The notes under the pieces: model-generated
The model's input: the letters and a program-made list of their open reading frames with translations, nothing else
The model's database searches: none
What the model was told of the DNA's origin: nothing
Program-made: the position numbers and the translations under genes
Assembly (NCBI GenBank): GCA_030612045.1
Contig: JAUWOP010000007.1
Location: 1-41,388, forward strand
DNA: 41,388 nucleotides
Reading direction: 5' to 3'
Origin: Chloroflexota bacterium
GTDB lineage: Bacteria; Chloroflexota; Dehalococcoidia; UBA2247; JAUWOP01
Part shown: positions 16,320-26,119 of the stretch, piece by piece
How the letters are laid out: every line of letters begins with the position of its first letter
Position numbering within the stretch: the first letter of the stretch is position 1

Positions 16320-17510
16320 ATGAAAGAAGGCTTAGAGATGGTGGGGGCGTTGAGTCGTAGTGCGTGGCCAAACATTCCCCCTCGTACTAAGGAAGACAAA
16401 GAGGAAATCCTCGATATTACCAGGCGCAAATTTCAAAAAATGGTAAAAGAGGCTGAGCCCTACATGTGCTGGTATGATGTTACCGAGAAATGTGATTTAG
16501 GCTGCAAGCTTTGTTTTGCTGCTTCCACCAACGAACCCCTGGAAGATGAATTGACTACCACGGAGGCTCATTGGCTTCTCGATAACATTGCTCAGGCGGG
16601 CACACGAGCGATAGCCTTTGCAGGAGGAGAGCCAACATTAAGGGAAGACCTGCCAGACCTTATACGCTATGCAGTCAGAGAGAAGCAAATGTTTGTTGCT
16701 ATAAACACTAATGGTCAATTGCTTGCTGACAGGAAATATGTGGCGGCATTGGCACAGGCAGGGATGCAGCGAGTAAAGGTTAGTGTCGATGGATTACAAC
16801 AGAGCCATGATTGGAACCGAGGAAGTGGCACCTTTGAAAAGTGCATCCAAGCACTCGAGAATTGTGTTGAGGAGGGTATCCCAAGCCGTGTTTTCATTTC
16901 CACTATTACTCAAATGAATTTAGGGGAAGTTCCCCGGATGATAGAGCTAGCCCTCGGTTTGGGTGCAGATATTTTCATGATACCAGTTATCCCTCTGGGG
17001 AGGGCTAAAGCCTTCAAGCACTTGATGCTCACTAAGGAACAAACCCGGGAGTGGCAGAGATATTTATTCAACCAGCAAAAGATTTATGGGGTGAGTAAAA
17101 TACAATTTGAGGACCGTTACCAAATATCGGAGGATGAAGATGCTCTGTGGGTGGCTATTGACCCCCAGAGCATTGGTACTTTTATGGATACTCCGGTAGG
17201 GTGCACTGCTAGCATATGGCAATACATGATAAGCGCTAACGGTAAGGTATTTGTAGGAGATGTAATCACTCCTGAGACTGAGATATGTGACTTAAGGGAG
17301 CAGCGGTTGAGTGATGTGTGGCACAATTCTGAGGTAGCTGACTCTTTACGAGATAGGGACAAATTGAAAGGTAAGTGTGGTAGATGCGAATACCGCTTTG
17401 TCTGTGGAGGATGCAGAAGGCAGGCATTTGCTGCTACGGGAGATTTTATGGAAACAGACCCACAGTGCTGGTATGAGCCATCTAACCCAAGTTTTCCTAA
17501 CACTAGCTGA
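16320..17510 (+). CDS. Radical SAM/SPASM-like protein, copy B
   Basis: CDLGCKLC (CxxxCxxC), FAGGEPTLREDL, C-terminal KCGRCEYRFVCGGCRRQAF...DPQCW; N-terminus nearly identical to copy A. Confidence 0.92.
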   Translation: MKEGLEMVGALSRSAWPNIPPRTKEDKEEILDITRRKFQKMVKEAEPYMCWYDVTEKCDLGCKLCFAASTNEPLEDELTTTEAHWLLDNIAQAGTRAIAFAGGEPTLREDLPDLIRYAVREKQMFVAINTNGQLLADRKYVAALAQAGMQRVKVSVDGLQQSHDWNRGSGTFEKCIQALENCVEEGIPSRVFISTITQMNLGEVPRMIELALGLGADIFMIPVIPLGRAKAFKHLMLTKEQTREWQRYLFNQQKIYGVSKIQFEDRYQISEDEDALWVAIDPQSIGTFMDTPVGCTASIWQYMISANGKVFVGDVITPETEICDLREQRLSDVWHNSEVADSLRDRDKLKGKCGRCEYRFVCGGCRRQAFAATGDFMETDPQCWYEPSNPSFPNTS

Positions 17511-17841
17511 CTCTATTCTAATCCAAAAATGAGCCTGAGCGATAGTAGTAGTGGTAATAATCCTTTCTTTCTTTTTGCTGTTTTTCTCTTTCTTTGTGGA
17601 CAGTGGTGGATATGTGGATAAAAGAAAGAAAACAGCTTCAGGCAACTCAGTTCATAAATCTTGAGATTTGTTGGAAGAGACTACTTCTTGTTATCTAAGC
17701 GCACTAGATGGTATATTTAGCTTACATCTTTTAGTTGGAGTATCGTAGGTTCGAGTCTCACATACTCTATCTTAGTTATCAGCCCCCAGATTTCAGTTGG
17801 ACTGAAGACTGACAGGTAATGTCTGAAAGGAAGATAGGACT

Positions 17842-18636
17842 ATGGTGACGGAAGAGGAAAATGCAGAGCGGCTGGCCAGTAGGGTAGCTGACTTAATTCT
17901 TAATGCCAAAAAGGTAGTGGTGTTTACTGGAGCTGGGGTTAGCACCGAATCAGGAATTCCCGACTTCCGTAGTCCTGGTGGATTATGGGATAGGTATGAC
18001 CCTGAGGAATTTACTTATCAAAGGTTCGTGAGCAGCTATGAGTCGAGGAGAAGGCACTGGGAAATGTTAGCAGATTCCTCTCTTCTGACCATAGAGGCAA
18101 AACCTAACCCTACCCATTATGCTATTGCTGAGCTGGAGAGGTTGGGGAAACTGGATTGCGTCATTACCCAGAATGTAGATAACCTGCACCAAAGAGCAGG
18201 GACCTCCGAAGAAAATGTACTGGAGCTTCATGGGAGCACACAGCGTGTGGTCTGTCTGAACTGCGGAAAATGCTACCCATCAGCACACATCCATAATGAG
18301 ATAAAAAAAGGAGTCGAGGTGCCTGAATGTGAGGCATGCCATGGAATGTTGAAACCGGATGCTGTCCTCTTTGGTGAGGCATTACCTCAGAGAGTGCTTA
18401 GTGAAGCAATTCGTCGCTCCCGTAGCTGCGACCTGTGTATCGTCATCGGCTCTACCCTCATAGTGTATCCTGCTGCTGCTATGCCTAGTTATGCACTGGA
18501 AGCGGGAGCAAAACTGGTCATCGTCAATATTACCCCTACTCCACTGGATAGGCAAGCTGAGGTACTCTTTCATGGGAAGGCAGGTAACTTCATGTCAAAA
18601 GTAGTGGAGAAGGTGAGGGGGCGACTAATCCCTTAA
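17842..18636 (+). CDS. Sir2-family NAD-dependent protein deacylase
   Basis: VVVFTGAGVSTESGIPDFRSPGGLWDRY, ITQNVDNLHQRAG, LHGS, zinc Cys4 CLNCGKC...CEACHG, KPDAVLFGEALP, IGSTLIVYPAA. Confidence 0.97.
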   Translation: MVTEEENAERLASRVADLILNAKKVVVFTGAGVSTESGIPDFRSPGGLWDRYDPEEFTYQRFVSSYESRRRHWEMLADSSLLTIEAKPNPTHYAIAELERLGKLDCVITQNVDNLHQRAGTSEENVLELHGSTQRVVCLNCGKCYPSAHIHNEIKKGVEVPECEACHGMLKPDAVLFGEALPQRVLSEAIRRSRSCDLCIVIGSTLIVYPAAAMPSYALEAGAKLVIVNITPTPLDRQAEVLFHGKAGNFMSKVVEKVRGRLIP

Positions 18637-18637
18637 C

Positions 18638-20923
18638 CTACAAGTGTAATGGATGACACAATTCATCCATGAGCATCACTGCAGCCTCCTTGTCCAGGGG
18701 CTGGTTGTTATTGCCGCACTTGGGTGAGTGGATGCAACTGGGACAACCTTCCTCACAGGGGCAGTCAACAATCATTTTCTGGGTAACCTCCCACAACTGC
18801 TGAATTAATTCAAAGCCCTTCTCTGCAATGCCAATCCCGCCGGGATGTGCATCATAGATAAAGATTTGAGGTTTGCCTGTATCAGGATGAAGCAGCGTCG
18901 AAATCCCTCCAATGTCGTTACGGTCACAGAGAGCGAAGAGGGGAAGCATAGCAATAGTAGCATGCTCAGTAGCATGTAATCCCCCGGCAAAATCAAGTCC
19001 AGCATCATATATCACTTGTTTTACTTCAGGAGGAATGTCAAACCACACGGCAACAGTTTGGAAGGAATAAGGGGGCAGTTCCACTACCTCTTCCTCTATC
19101 ACCTCTTCAGTGTACTGCATCTTCTTCTTAAACCCTATGACAGTAGTGGTAACTTCTACTTCACCCAGGTAAATCCGGCTCTGAGCCATCTCCTTTTCCT
19201 GTATTACACTGATTATCCTGAGTTCAGAGAGTTCCCTTGCCTGAGTATAATAAGAGACATCAACATGCTGGGCATAGGCAGTATGAGAATGTAAATCCAA
19301 CTCAACGACCAGAAAAGTCTCACCCTGGTGCAGATATATTGCTCCAGGATGAAGCTGCAATAAGGCAATACTTCCCTCCACGGTCTCCATCAGCTTATTC
19401 CTCTGAGATGAGTCGACCAAGGTATAACGATAATCTGAGACAGAGCGCAGATTAATTGCTGCAGCAGGATAGTTTATAGTCGGTGAAGGATACCAGCGTC
19501 CCTTACGCATTCGAAGCTGCCCGCTTTGCTCCAATGTCTCTAACACCTGAGTAAAGCTCTCGCCAAAAAACTCTTTATCAGTGCCAACCAATGGTAACTC
19601 CCAGGCGGCACAGAGTAGGTGGGATTTCAGGATATGGATATTCCCTGGGTTAATCAGAGCATTCTCAAACCCTTTATGGAAGAAGGAGTCAGGGTGGTGC
19701 ATAAAATATTGGTCCAGCGGATTACTCGCTCCAATAAGAATACTCAGTGACCTTTGTTGTTTTCTTCCACTGCGCCCTGCCTGCTGCCATGTACTGGCGA
19801 TGCTCCCCGGGTAACCGGTTAGTATTGTGGCATCAAGGTCACCAATATCAATCCCCAACTCCAGTGCTGTGGTAGCTACTATACCTCTCAAGTTACCCTG
19901 AAAGAAGTCCCGTTCTATCTGGCGACGTTCTTCGGGAAGATAACCTGCACGGTAAGGCTTAATTTGCTCTGCCAGACCCAGGTCAACCAAGCGTTCATGA
20001 GAATACCTATAGATTAGCTCAGTCAGTTTGCGGGTATGAGCAAAGGTGAGGGTACGAATATTACGATGAACTAACTCTGCCAGTAAAGAAGCTGCTTCAC
20101 TATTAGTGCTGCGTCTTACCATGTGGGCTTCATCAATAAGGGGGGGATTCCAGAAGACAAAGTCCTTACCACCATAAGAGGAACCATTCTCCTCTATCAG
20201 GTCGAAGGGTAATCCTACCAGTTTCTCAATGTGTTCCTTAGGGTTGGCAATAGTAGCTGAGCAGCAGATAAACTGGGGAAAGGAATTGTAATATCCACAC
20301 AGGCGCCGCAACCGTCGTAACACGTTGCCTACCTGAGAGCCAAACACTCCACGATACATATGAGCCTCATCTACTACTACAAACCTGAGACAGCGCAGAA
20401 ATCGTGACCACATGGAATGGTTGGGAAGGATTCCAAGGTGAAGCATGTCGGGATTACTGAGCACAACTCGGGAGCGTCTCCTTATTCCGGCACGCTCCGC
20501 TTGAGGTGTATCACCATCAAAGAGGGCACACTCTATGTAGTGGAGATGCGAGGATAGACGCAGTAGAGTTTGCATCTGGTCTTGGGCCAGTGCTTTAGTG
20601 GGAAAGAGATAAAGGGCACAACAATTCTTATCATTCAGAAGTGCCTCTAGTATGGGAAGGTTATAGCACATGGTTTTACCACTGGCAGCCGAGGTAGATA
20701 CCATAACATTTCTTCCTGCACGAGCTACCTTTAGTGCCGTTACCTGATGAGTATAGAGAGGGAACATACCGGCAGATTTCAGAGCGGATTCCAGCAGTGG
20801 GGGCAGAGGCTTATCCAGCTCACCATAACTTGCTGATTGGGATGGTATATGCTCTACATGAACAATCTGATTTTGATAAAAAGGTAACTCTTTAAGTTGC
20901 TCTAGCAGGAAGGCAGTATCCAT
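18638..20923 (-). CDS. DEAD/DEAH helicase with DUF1998-type Cys4 C-terminus (MrfA/YprA-like)
   Basis: STSAASGKTMCYNLPIL, VVVDEAHMYRGVFGSQ, ATTALELGIDIGDLDATI, QQAGRSGRKQQRSL, C-terminal CPCEEGCPSCIHSPKCGNNNQPLDK. Confidence 0.93.
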   Translation of the reverse strand: MDTAFLLEQLKELPFYQNQIVHVEHIPSQSASYGELDKPLPPLLESALKSAGMFPLYTHQVTALKVARAGRNVMVSTSAASGKTMCYNLPILEALLNDKNCCALYLFPTKALAQDQMQTLLRLSSHLHYIECALFDGDTPQAERAGIRRRSRVVLSNPDMLHLGILPNHSMWSRFLRCLRFVVVDEAHMYRGVFGSQVGNVLRRLRRLCGYYNSFPQFICCSATIANPKEHIEKLVGLPFDLIEENGSSYGGKDFVFWNPPLIDEAHMVRRSTNSEAASLLAELVHRNIRTLTFAHTRKLTELIYRYSHERLVDLGLAEQIKPYRAGYLPEERRQIERDFFQGNLRGIVATTALELGIDIGDLDATILTGYPGSIASTWQQAGRSGRKQQRSLSILIGASNPLDQYFMHHPDSFFHKGFENALINPGNIHILKSHLLCAAWELPLVGTDKEFFGESFTQVLETLEQSGQLRMRKGRWYPSPTINYPAAAINLRSVSDYRYTLVDSSQRNKLMETVEGSIALLQLHPGAIYLHQGETFLVVELDLHSHTAYAQHVDVSYYTQARELSELRIISVIQEKEMAQSRIYLGEVEVTTTVIGFKKKMQYTEEVIEEEVVELPPYSFQTVAVWFDIPPEVKQVIYDAGLDFAGGLHATEHATIAMLPLFALCDRNDIGGISTLLHPDTGKPQIFIYDAHPGGIGIAEKGFELIQQLWEVTQKMIVDCPCEEGCPSCIHSPKCGNNNQPLDKEAAVMLMDELCHPLHL

Positions 20924-20978
20924 TTCACCATTACATTATACGCCAAACGGAACTGAAATTTATACGACCCCGGGCGCA

Positions 20979-21734
20979 TTAGATGCTAAGGGTTACCTCC
21001 CCGTCTACCACAGTAGTTAGAGTTCCATCTGGGTGCCTCAACACCAAGCTACCATCAGGGTTAATAACCTCCACGAATCCTTCCTCAATAGTATCACCAC
21101 GTTGGAGACGAATGCTTTTGCCCAAGGTTTCCACATGGGTAATCCAGAGTTCATGTAGTGACTCCCCCTGGTGTAATAATAGGTAGAGGTTTTCAAATTC
21201 CTGGAGCAACACTCGCAATACCTCTTGCCGTGAGAAGTCTCTTCCTGCTTCTATAGAAAGGCTGGTAGCCAGAGTAGAGATTTCGGGAAACTGAGAAGGG
21301 TCAAGGTTTACATTGAGCCCAATACCCACAATGGTTGCCTTAATAGTCTTACCAAGGAAGACATTCTCTATCAAAATGCCACATACCTTTTTACCGTTGA
21401 TAAGAACATCATTAGGCCATTTAATAACGGAACTCAAATGGGCAGTCTTCTCGATGCTTTGAACCACTGCCAGAGATGCTGCCATATTCATCTGGAAAAC
21501 ATCACTCAGGTGTGGGTAGAGGATGATGGAAAGTAGCAAGCTACTATCTGGAGCCGAGACCCACTTCCTACTGTAGCGTCCCCTCCCCTCCAACTGCTCA
21601 TCAGCAACAATAACTGTCCCTTCAGCAATCCCATTCTCTGCTTTTCGCTTTGCCTCACTCATAGTAGAAGGAAGAGAGGGATAGTGAAGTATATTCTGTC
21701 CTATGAAGCTTGTTTGCAGCCCTTCGAGTCTCAT
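20979..21734 (-). CDS. birA: Biotin-[acetyl-CoA carboxylase] ligase
   Basis: LPSTMSEAKRKAENGIAEGTVIVADEQLEGRGRYSRKWVSAPDSSLLLSIIL, IKWPNDVLINGKKVCGILIE, GIGLNVNL. Confidence 0.95.
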   Translation of the reverse strand: MRLEGLQTSFIGQNILHYPSLPSTMSEAKRKAENGIAEGTVIVADEQLEGRGRYSRKWVSAPDSSLLLSIILYPHLSDVFQMNMAASLAVVQSIEKTAHLSSVIKWPNDVLINGKKVCGILIENVFLGKTIKATIVGIGLNVNLDPSQFPEISTLATSLSIEAGRDFSRQEVLRVLLQEFENLYLLLHQGESLHELWITHVETLGKSIRLQRGDTIEEGFVEVINPDGSLVLRHPDGTLTTVVDGEVTLSI

Positions 21735-21917
21735 TTATATACAACTATAGCAGTTGTCCTTAGAGGGAGCAACTCAGCCGAATCCATTCTCAAGGTAGAA
21801 TGAAGACAGTGGTAGAAATCTTTGATATAATGCCCAAGGTAGCGGTTGTGGAGCAGGCTGCTATAATGGTAAAAGTAGGCTGGGCTGGTATGCCTGGTGA
21901 GTACGGGGAGTGAGATT

Positions 21918-22727
21918 ATGCGAATAGCTTTTATTGGTGGAGGTGTTATGGCTGAAGCCATAATACAGGCTCTCTTGCATAAAGAAATAGTTACCCCTTC
22001 CGAGCTTGTGGTCAGCGATATTAGCACAGTACGATGTTCTTATCTTGGTCATAAGCATGGAATAATTGCCCTTCAGGATAACATAAGGGCAATAGATGGG
22101 GCAGCAGTAATCATCCTGGCTATTCAACCTCGCTCATTAGCCGAAGTCATGTCTGAATTGAATGGGCAGATTCAGTCTCAGCAATTGATTCTCTCCATAG
22201 TTGCTGCAACCCCTATAGCAGTAATTCAGAAGGGACTTAGCCACTGCTCTGTTGTTCGTGCTATGCCTAATATGCCAGCTCAAATTGGCGAAGGGGTAAC
22301 TGTATGGGCAGCTGCTACCGAGGTAGATGAGTCAGAGAAGGAATCAGTACATTCTATCCTTGGTAGCCTGGGGAAAGAATTCTTCGTCCCGGATGAAAGG
22401 TATATTGAGATGTCTACGGCAGTAAGCGGAAGTGGCCCCGCTTATGTTTTTCTATTTATTGAAGCCCTCATGGATGCTGCACTGCGTATTGGACTCCCTC
22501 ATGACCTATGCAAAGAATTGGTATTGCATACTGTAAAGGGCTCTGTTTCCCTGCTACAACAAACAGGAAGTCATCCGGCTGAATTAAGACACAGGGTCAC
22601 TTCCCCGGGAGGAGTAACTGCTGAAGGTTTAAGACAACTGGAAGAGGATGGCATTCGTGCTATCATTCAGCGAGCTGTTACTAGTGCCTATAATAAGGTA
22701 ATGACTGTTGCTTCAGGAGAGCGGTAA
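21918..22727 (+). CDS. proC: Pyrroline-5-carboxylate reductase
   Basis: MRIAFIGGGVMAEAIIQ, VVRAMPNMPAQIGEGVTVW, AVSGSGPAYVFLFIEALMDAALRIGLP, LRHRVTSPGGVTAEGL. Start at 21918 preferred. Confidence 0.96.
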   Translation: MRIAFIGGGVMAEAIIQALLHKEIVTPSELVVSDISTVRCSYLGHKHGIIALQDNIRAIDGAAVIILAIQPRSLAEVMSELNGQIQSQQLILSIVAATPIAVIQKGLSHCSVVRAMPNMPAQIGEGVTVWAAATEVDESEKESVHSILGSLGKEFFVPDERYIEMSTAVSGSGPAYVFLFIEALMDAALRIGLPHDLCKELVLHTVKGSVSLLQQTGSHPAELRHRVTSPGGVTAEGLRQLEEDGIRAIIQRAVTSAYNKVMTVASGER

Positions 22728-22987
22728 TGACAGGAATGATAGTAGTACGCTTCATTGACACCCTCTGTTGGGTGCTTTCTATAGCTATTATTATACGTGT
22801 TATCCTATCTTGGTTTTCTATCCGTCCTGATAACCCCGCTGCTATAATTATATATCAGATTACCGAACCAATTCTTGCCCCCTTGAGGCGTATAATACCC
22901 TCTATAGGTATGATTGATATTACTCCGATGGTAGCAATAGTAATCCTGTGGGTAGTGGATATGCTGATAGTATCCTTGCTTACCTAG
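22727..22987 (+). CDS. YggT-family membrane protein
   Basis: 86 aa, IRVILSWFSIRPDNPAAIIIYQITEPILAPLRRIIPSIGMIDITPMVAIVILWVVD; overlaps the proC stop. Confidence 0.92.
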   Translation: MTGMIVVRFIDTLCWVLSIAIIIRVILSWFSIRPDNPAAIIIYQITEPILAPLRRIIPSIGMIDITPMVAIVILWVVDMLIVSLLT

Positions 22988-23052
22988 TGTGCTTTCACCT
23001 GATGTCGGCTTTTTAATGTCCTCGTAGGTTGTGTAAAAAAGGAGGGAACACA

Positions 23053-23880
23053 ATGAGAGTCACCATAAATAACATCAAGGGGATGAAGGAACGGGGAGAA
23101 AAAATTTCTATGCTCACTGCCTATGACTATGCTTTCGCCAAGATAATTGATGAGGCAGGAATTCCCATTATTCTGGTAGGAGATAGTTTGGGGATGGTGA
23201 TGCTGGGGTATGAATCAACTATCCCGGTGACATTAGAAGAGATGCTACACCATACCAGGGCGGTGGTCAGAGGCACCAAACAGGCACTGGTTGTTGGAGA
23301 CATGCCTTTCATGACCTATCACACCAATACTGCTGAGGCACTGCATAATGCTGCCCGTTTTCTCCAGGAGGGTGGTGCTCAGGCAGTGAAGCTAGAAGGT
23401 GGGGTGAGGATGGCAGATACAATAAAAAAAGTGGTGGAGTGTGGCATACCTGTGATGGCACATATTGGGCTTACCCCACAGTCTATTCATCAGCTTGGTG
23501 GATTCAAGGTGCAAGGGAAGACCCCCGAGTCAGCATCAAGGCTACTGCAGGATGCACTGGCAGTAGAAGAAGCGGGAGCTTTCGCTGTTGTTCTGGAATC
23601 TGTCCCTACACCACTGGCACGATTGGTAACTGAAAAACTCCATATTCCTACTATTGGTATTGGAGCTGGAGAGTGGTGTGACGGGCAAGTTCAAGTTGTC
23701 AGTGATATCCTCGGTCTGTTTACCGATTTTGTTCCCCGGCATGCCAAGCAATACACTCATCTGGCAGATATAATCAAGGCTGCGGTCGGAGATTATATTT
23801 CTGAGGTACAGAGTGGTAGTTTTCCCACAGTAAAACAAAGCTATACTATGGATGAAACTATCATCGAGGGTCTGAGGTAA
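23053..23880 (+). CDS. panB: 3-methyl-2-oxobutanoate hydroxymethyltransferase
   Basis: SMLTAYDYAFAKIIDEAGIPIILVGDSLGMVMLGYESTIPVTLEEMLHHTRAV, AVKLEGG, MAHIGLTPQSIHQLGGFKVQGK. ATG at 23053 after aaaggaggg SD. Confidence 0.97.
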   Translation: MRVTINNIKGMKERGEKISMLTAYDYAFAKIIDEAGIPIILVGDSLGMVMLGYESTIPVTLEEMLHHTRAVVRGTKQALVVGDMPFMTYHTNTAEALHNAARFLQEGGAQAVKLEGGVRMADTIKKVVECGIPVMAHIGLTPQSIHQLGGFKVQGKTPESASRLLQDALAVEEAGAFAVVLESVPTPLARLVTEKLHIPTIGIGAGEWCDGQVQVVSDILGLFTDFVPRHAKQYTHLADIIKAAVGDYISEVQSGSFPTVKQSYTMDETIIEGLR

Positions 23881-24719
23881 TGGAAGTCTCCTCTACTATT
23901 GCTGAGTTCCGCCGGACAAGGGAGAAACTAGTTGGCTCTGTAGGTTTTGTTCCTACTATGGGATATCTGCACGAGGGACATCTGAGTCTGGTGCGCCAAG
24001 CACGAAGAGAGAATGACAGGATAGTGGTTAGCATTTTCGTCAATCCTGCACAATTTGGACCACAGGAAGACTTTGCTCAATATCCCCGTGATACCAAGCA
24101 GGATTTGAATTTACTAGAGAAAGAGGGTGCTGATGTAGTGTTTATGCCCTTGGTAAAGGACATGTACCCCACTCACTTCAGCACTTGGGTAGACGTAGAA
24201 GGGGTTGCTGCAAGGCTGGAAGGAGCAGTGAGGCCGGGCCACTTTAGGGGAGTAGCAACAGTAGTTGCTAAGTTGTTCAATATTGTCAAGCCCTACCGTG
24301 CATATTTTGGACAGAAGGATGCTCAGCAGGCAGTGGTTATCAGAAGAATGGTATCTGACCTGAATATGGATTTGAAAGTTCTAGTAGCACCTACAGTAAG
24401 AGAACTGAATGGACTGGCAATGAGTAGTCGTAACATCTACCTCAGTTCTACCGAAAGACAATCTGCCACTATCCTCTGGAGGTCACTTTGTCTGGCAAAG
24501 CAACTTTGGGAGAGAGGTGAGCAGGATGCTGAGCATTTGCGTGTAGAAATGACAAAGCTTATTCAGAAGGAAAGGCTGGCACACATTGATTACATCAGTA
24601 TAGCTGAGCCTGAGACCCTCGAAGAATTAGCTAAAATAGAAGGTTCTGCATTGGTCTCTCTGGCAGTCCGTATTGGTAAAACAAGGCTTATTGATAACAT
24701 TCTTCTGGAGGAATCATAA
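23880..24719 (+). CDS. panC: Pantothenate synthetase
   Basis: VGFVPTMGYLHEGHLSLVRQARRENDRIVVSIFVNPAQFGPQEDFAQYPRD, AYFGQKDAQQAVVIRRMV, GLAMSSRNIYLS. Confidence 0.98.
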   Translation: MEVSSTIAEFRRTREKLVGSVGFVPTMGYLHEGHLSLVRQARRENDRIVVSIFVNPAQFGPQEDFAQYPRDTKQDLNLLEKEGADVVFMPLVKDMYPTHFSTWVDVEGVAARLEGAVRPGHFRGVATVVAKLFNIVKPYRAYFGQKDAQQAVVIRRMVSDLNMDLKVLVAPTVRELNGLAMSSRNIYLSSTERQSATILWRSLCLAKQLWERGEQDAEHLRVEMTKLIQKERLAHIDYISIAEPETLEELAKIEGSALVSLAVRIGKTRLIDNILLEES

Positions 24720-26119
24720 TGACCCCATCACCACTAAAACATTTCTTTGAACCGGAAAGCATCGCTGTAATCGGCACATCCCGGACTAAAGGGAGGCCAG
24801 GGTACACTGTAGTGGAGAACCTTACTCGAGAAGGTTTTACTGGTAAGATATACCCCATCCACCCTGAGGCAAAGGAAATCCTGGGACTCAGGACATTCAC
24901 CAATATAGAAGAGGTACCCTATGATGTGGAGATGGCACTCTCACTAGCTCCTGTGAGTGAAACTCGACAGGTAGTAGAGCAGTGCATACGCAAAGGGGTC
25001 AAGGGTATCGAAATTCTAACTGGGGGCTTCTCTGAGGTAGGTGAAGAGGGACAGTCACTAGAAAAGGAGATTGTTTCTCTCGCTACTAATGCTGGGGTAA
25101 GAATCATGGGACCGAATGTCGTTGGTCCGATGAACTCGAAGAATAACCTTATTGTAACCCTGGGACCATTTAAAATTGCTAGAAAAGGCTCCGTGGCTTT
25201 AATCTGCCAGTCAGGTAACCTGCTCCATCCTAAAGAGGAGTGGATGTTTTCCTTTCATCGGATGGGGATAAGCAAGTCTATCGACCTGGGCAACAAGTCT
25301 GATATTGATGATGTTGATGTGCTGGAATATCTCAAGGATGACCCTGATACTAATGTTATCATTATTCACATGGAGGGGGTGAAGCGCGGCAGGGAGTTTC
25401 TAAGGGTCGCAAGAGAAGTTTCTCGTAAAAAGCCCGTGGTAGTGTATAAGACTGGGACAACAGAGGCAGGGTCAAAAGCAGCTTATTCCCACACAGCTTC
25501 ACTGACAGGAAGTAATCAGGTCTATGACGCCGCCTTCAAGCAGGCGGGAATAGTAAGGGCTGACAGTATTGAGGAACTTATGGATTTTGCCAAGGCATTC
25601 GCCTTTCTTCGCCCGCCACAGGGGAATAGGGTGGGAATAATTGCTAATAGTGGTGCTGCTGCTGTCATCGCCTCTGATGCCTGTGAGCAGTGTGGGTTGA
25701 AGGTGGCACCAATAGTACCACAAACGGTAGAAAAACTCGGGAAGGTCTTCCCTCTGCAGCTTGTCTCAAATCCCATGGATGTATCAAGCTTTGGCATATG
25801 GGCACTTGGGCCTAATGAGGCATTCAGAATAACAGCCCAGGCTTTTATAGAGGATGAAAATACGGATTGCCTCATCATTTTTATAGTATGCTTTTGGGGT
25901 GGGGGCTATTGGGAGCCAGAGGTATCTATTTTTGAGCCACTGGTCAAGCAGAGAAACAAACCGGTAGCAATAGTTCTTACTGGTTATGCAGATATTATAG
26001 CAGAAAAAGCTGAACATTATGAGGCAATAGGGCTACCTGTATTCCCCTCTGAAGAACGTGCTATAAAAGCCATCGCTGCCCTTTACCATCACAGAAATTA
26101 CTTCACCAACCCATGCTGA
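24719..26119 (+). CDS. ADP-forming acyl-CoA synthetase alpha-type subunit
   Basis: FFEPESIAVIGTSRTKGRPGYTVVENL, GPNVVGPMN, CQSGNLL, SHTASLTGSNQVYDAAFKQAG (candidate phospho-His), NPMDVS; no ATP-grasp beta domain within the ORF. Confidence 0.88.
   Translation: MTPSPLKHFFEPESIAVIGTSRTKGRPGYTVVENLTREGFTGKIYPIHPEAKEILGLRTFTNIEEVPYDVEMALSLAPVSETRQVVEQCIRKGVKGIEILTGGFSEVGEEGQSLEKEIVSLATNAGVRIMGPNVVGPMNSKNNLIVTLGPFKIARKGSVALICQSGNLLHPKEEWMFSFHRMGISKSIDLGNKSDIDDVDVLEYLKDDPDTNVIIIHMEGVKRGREFLRVAREVSRKKPVVVYKTGTTEAGSKAAYSHTASLTGSNQVYDAAFKQAGIVRADSIEELMDFAKAFAFLRPPQGNRVGIIANSGAAAVIASDACEQCGLKVAPIVPQTVEKLGKVFPLQLVSNPMDVSSFGIWALGPNEAFRITAQAFIEDENTDCLIIFIVCFWGGGYWEPEVSIFEPLVKQRNKPVAIVLTGYADIIAEKAEHYEAIGLPVFPSEERAIKAIAALYHHRNYFTNPC

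Noticed and set aside
17735-17775. tRNA-like T-arm sequence (GTAGGTTCGAGTCTCAC...ATACTCT)
   Set aside because: T-stem has a mismatch and no matching D/anticodon arms or properly placed acceptor strand could be built; at best a tRNA fossil.
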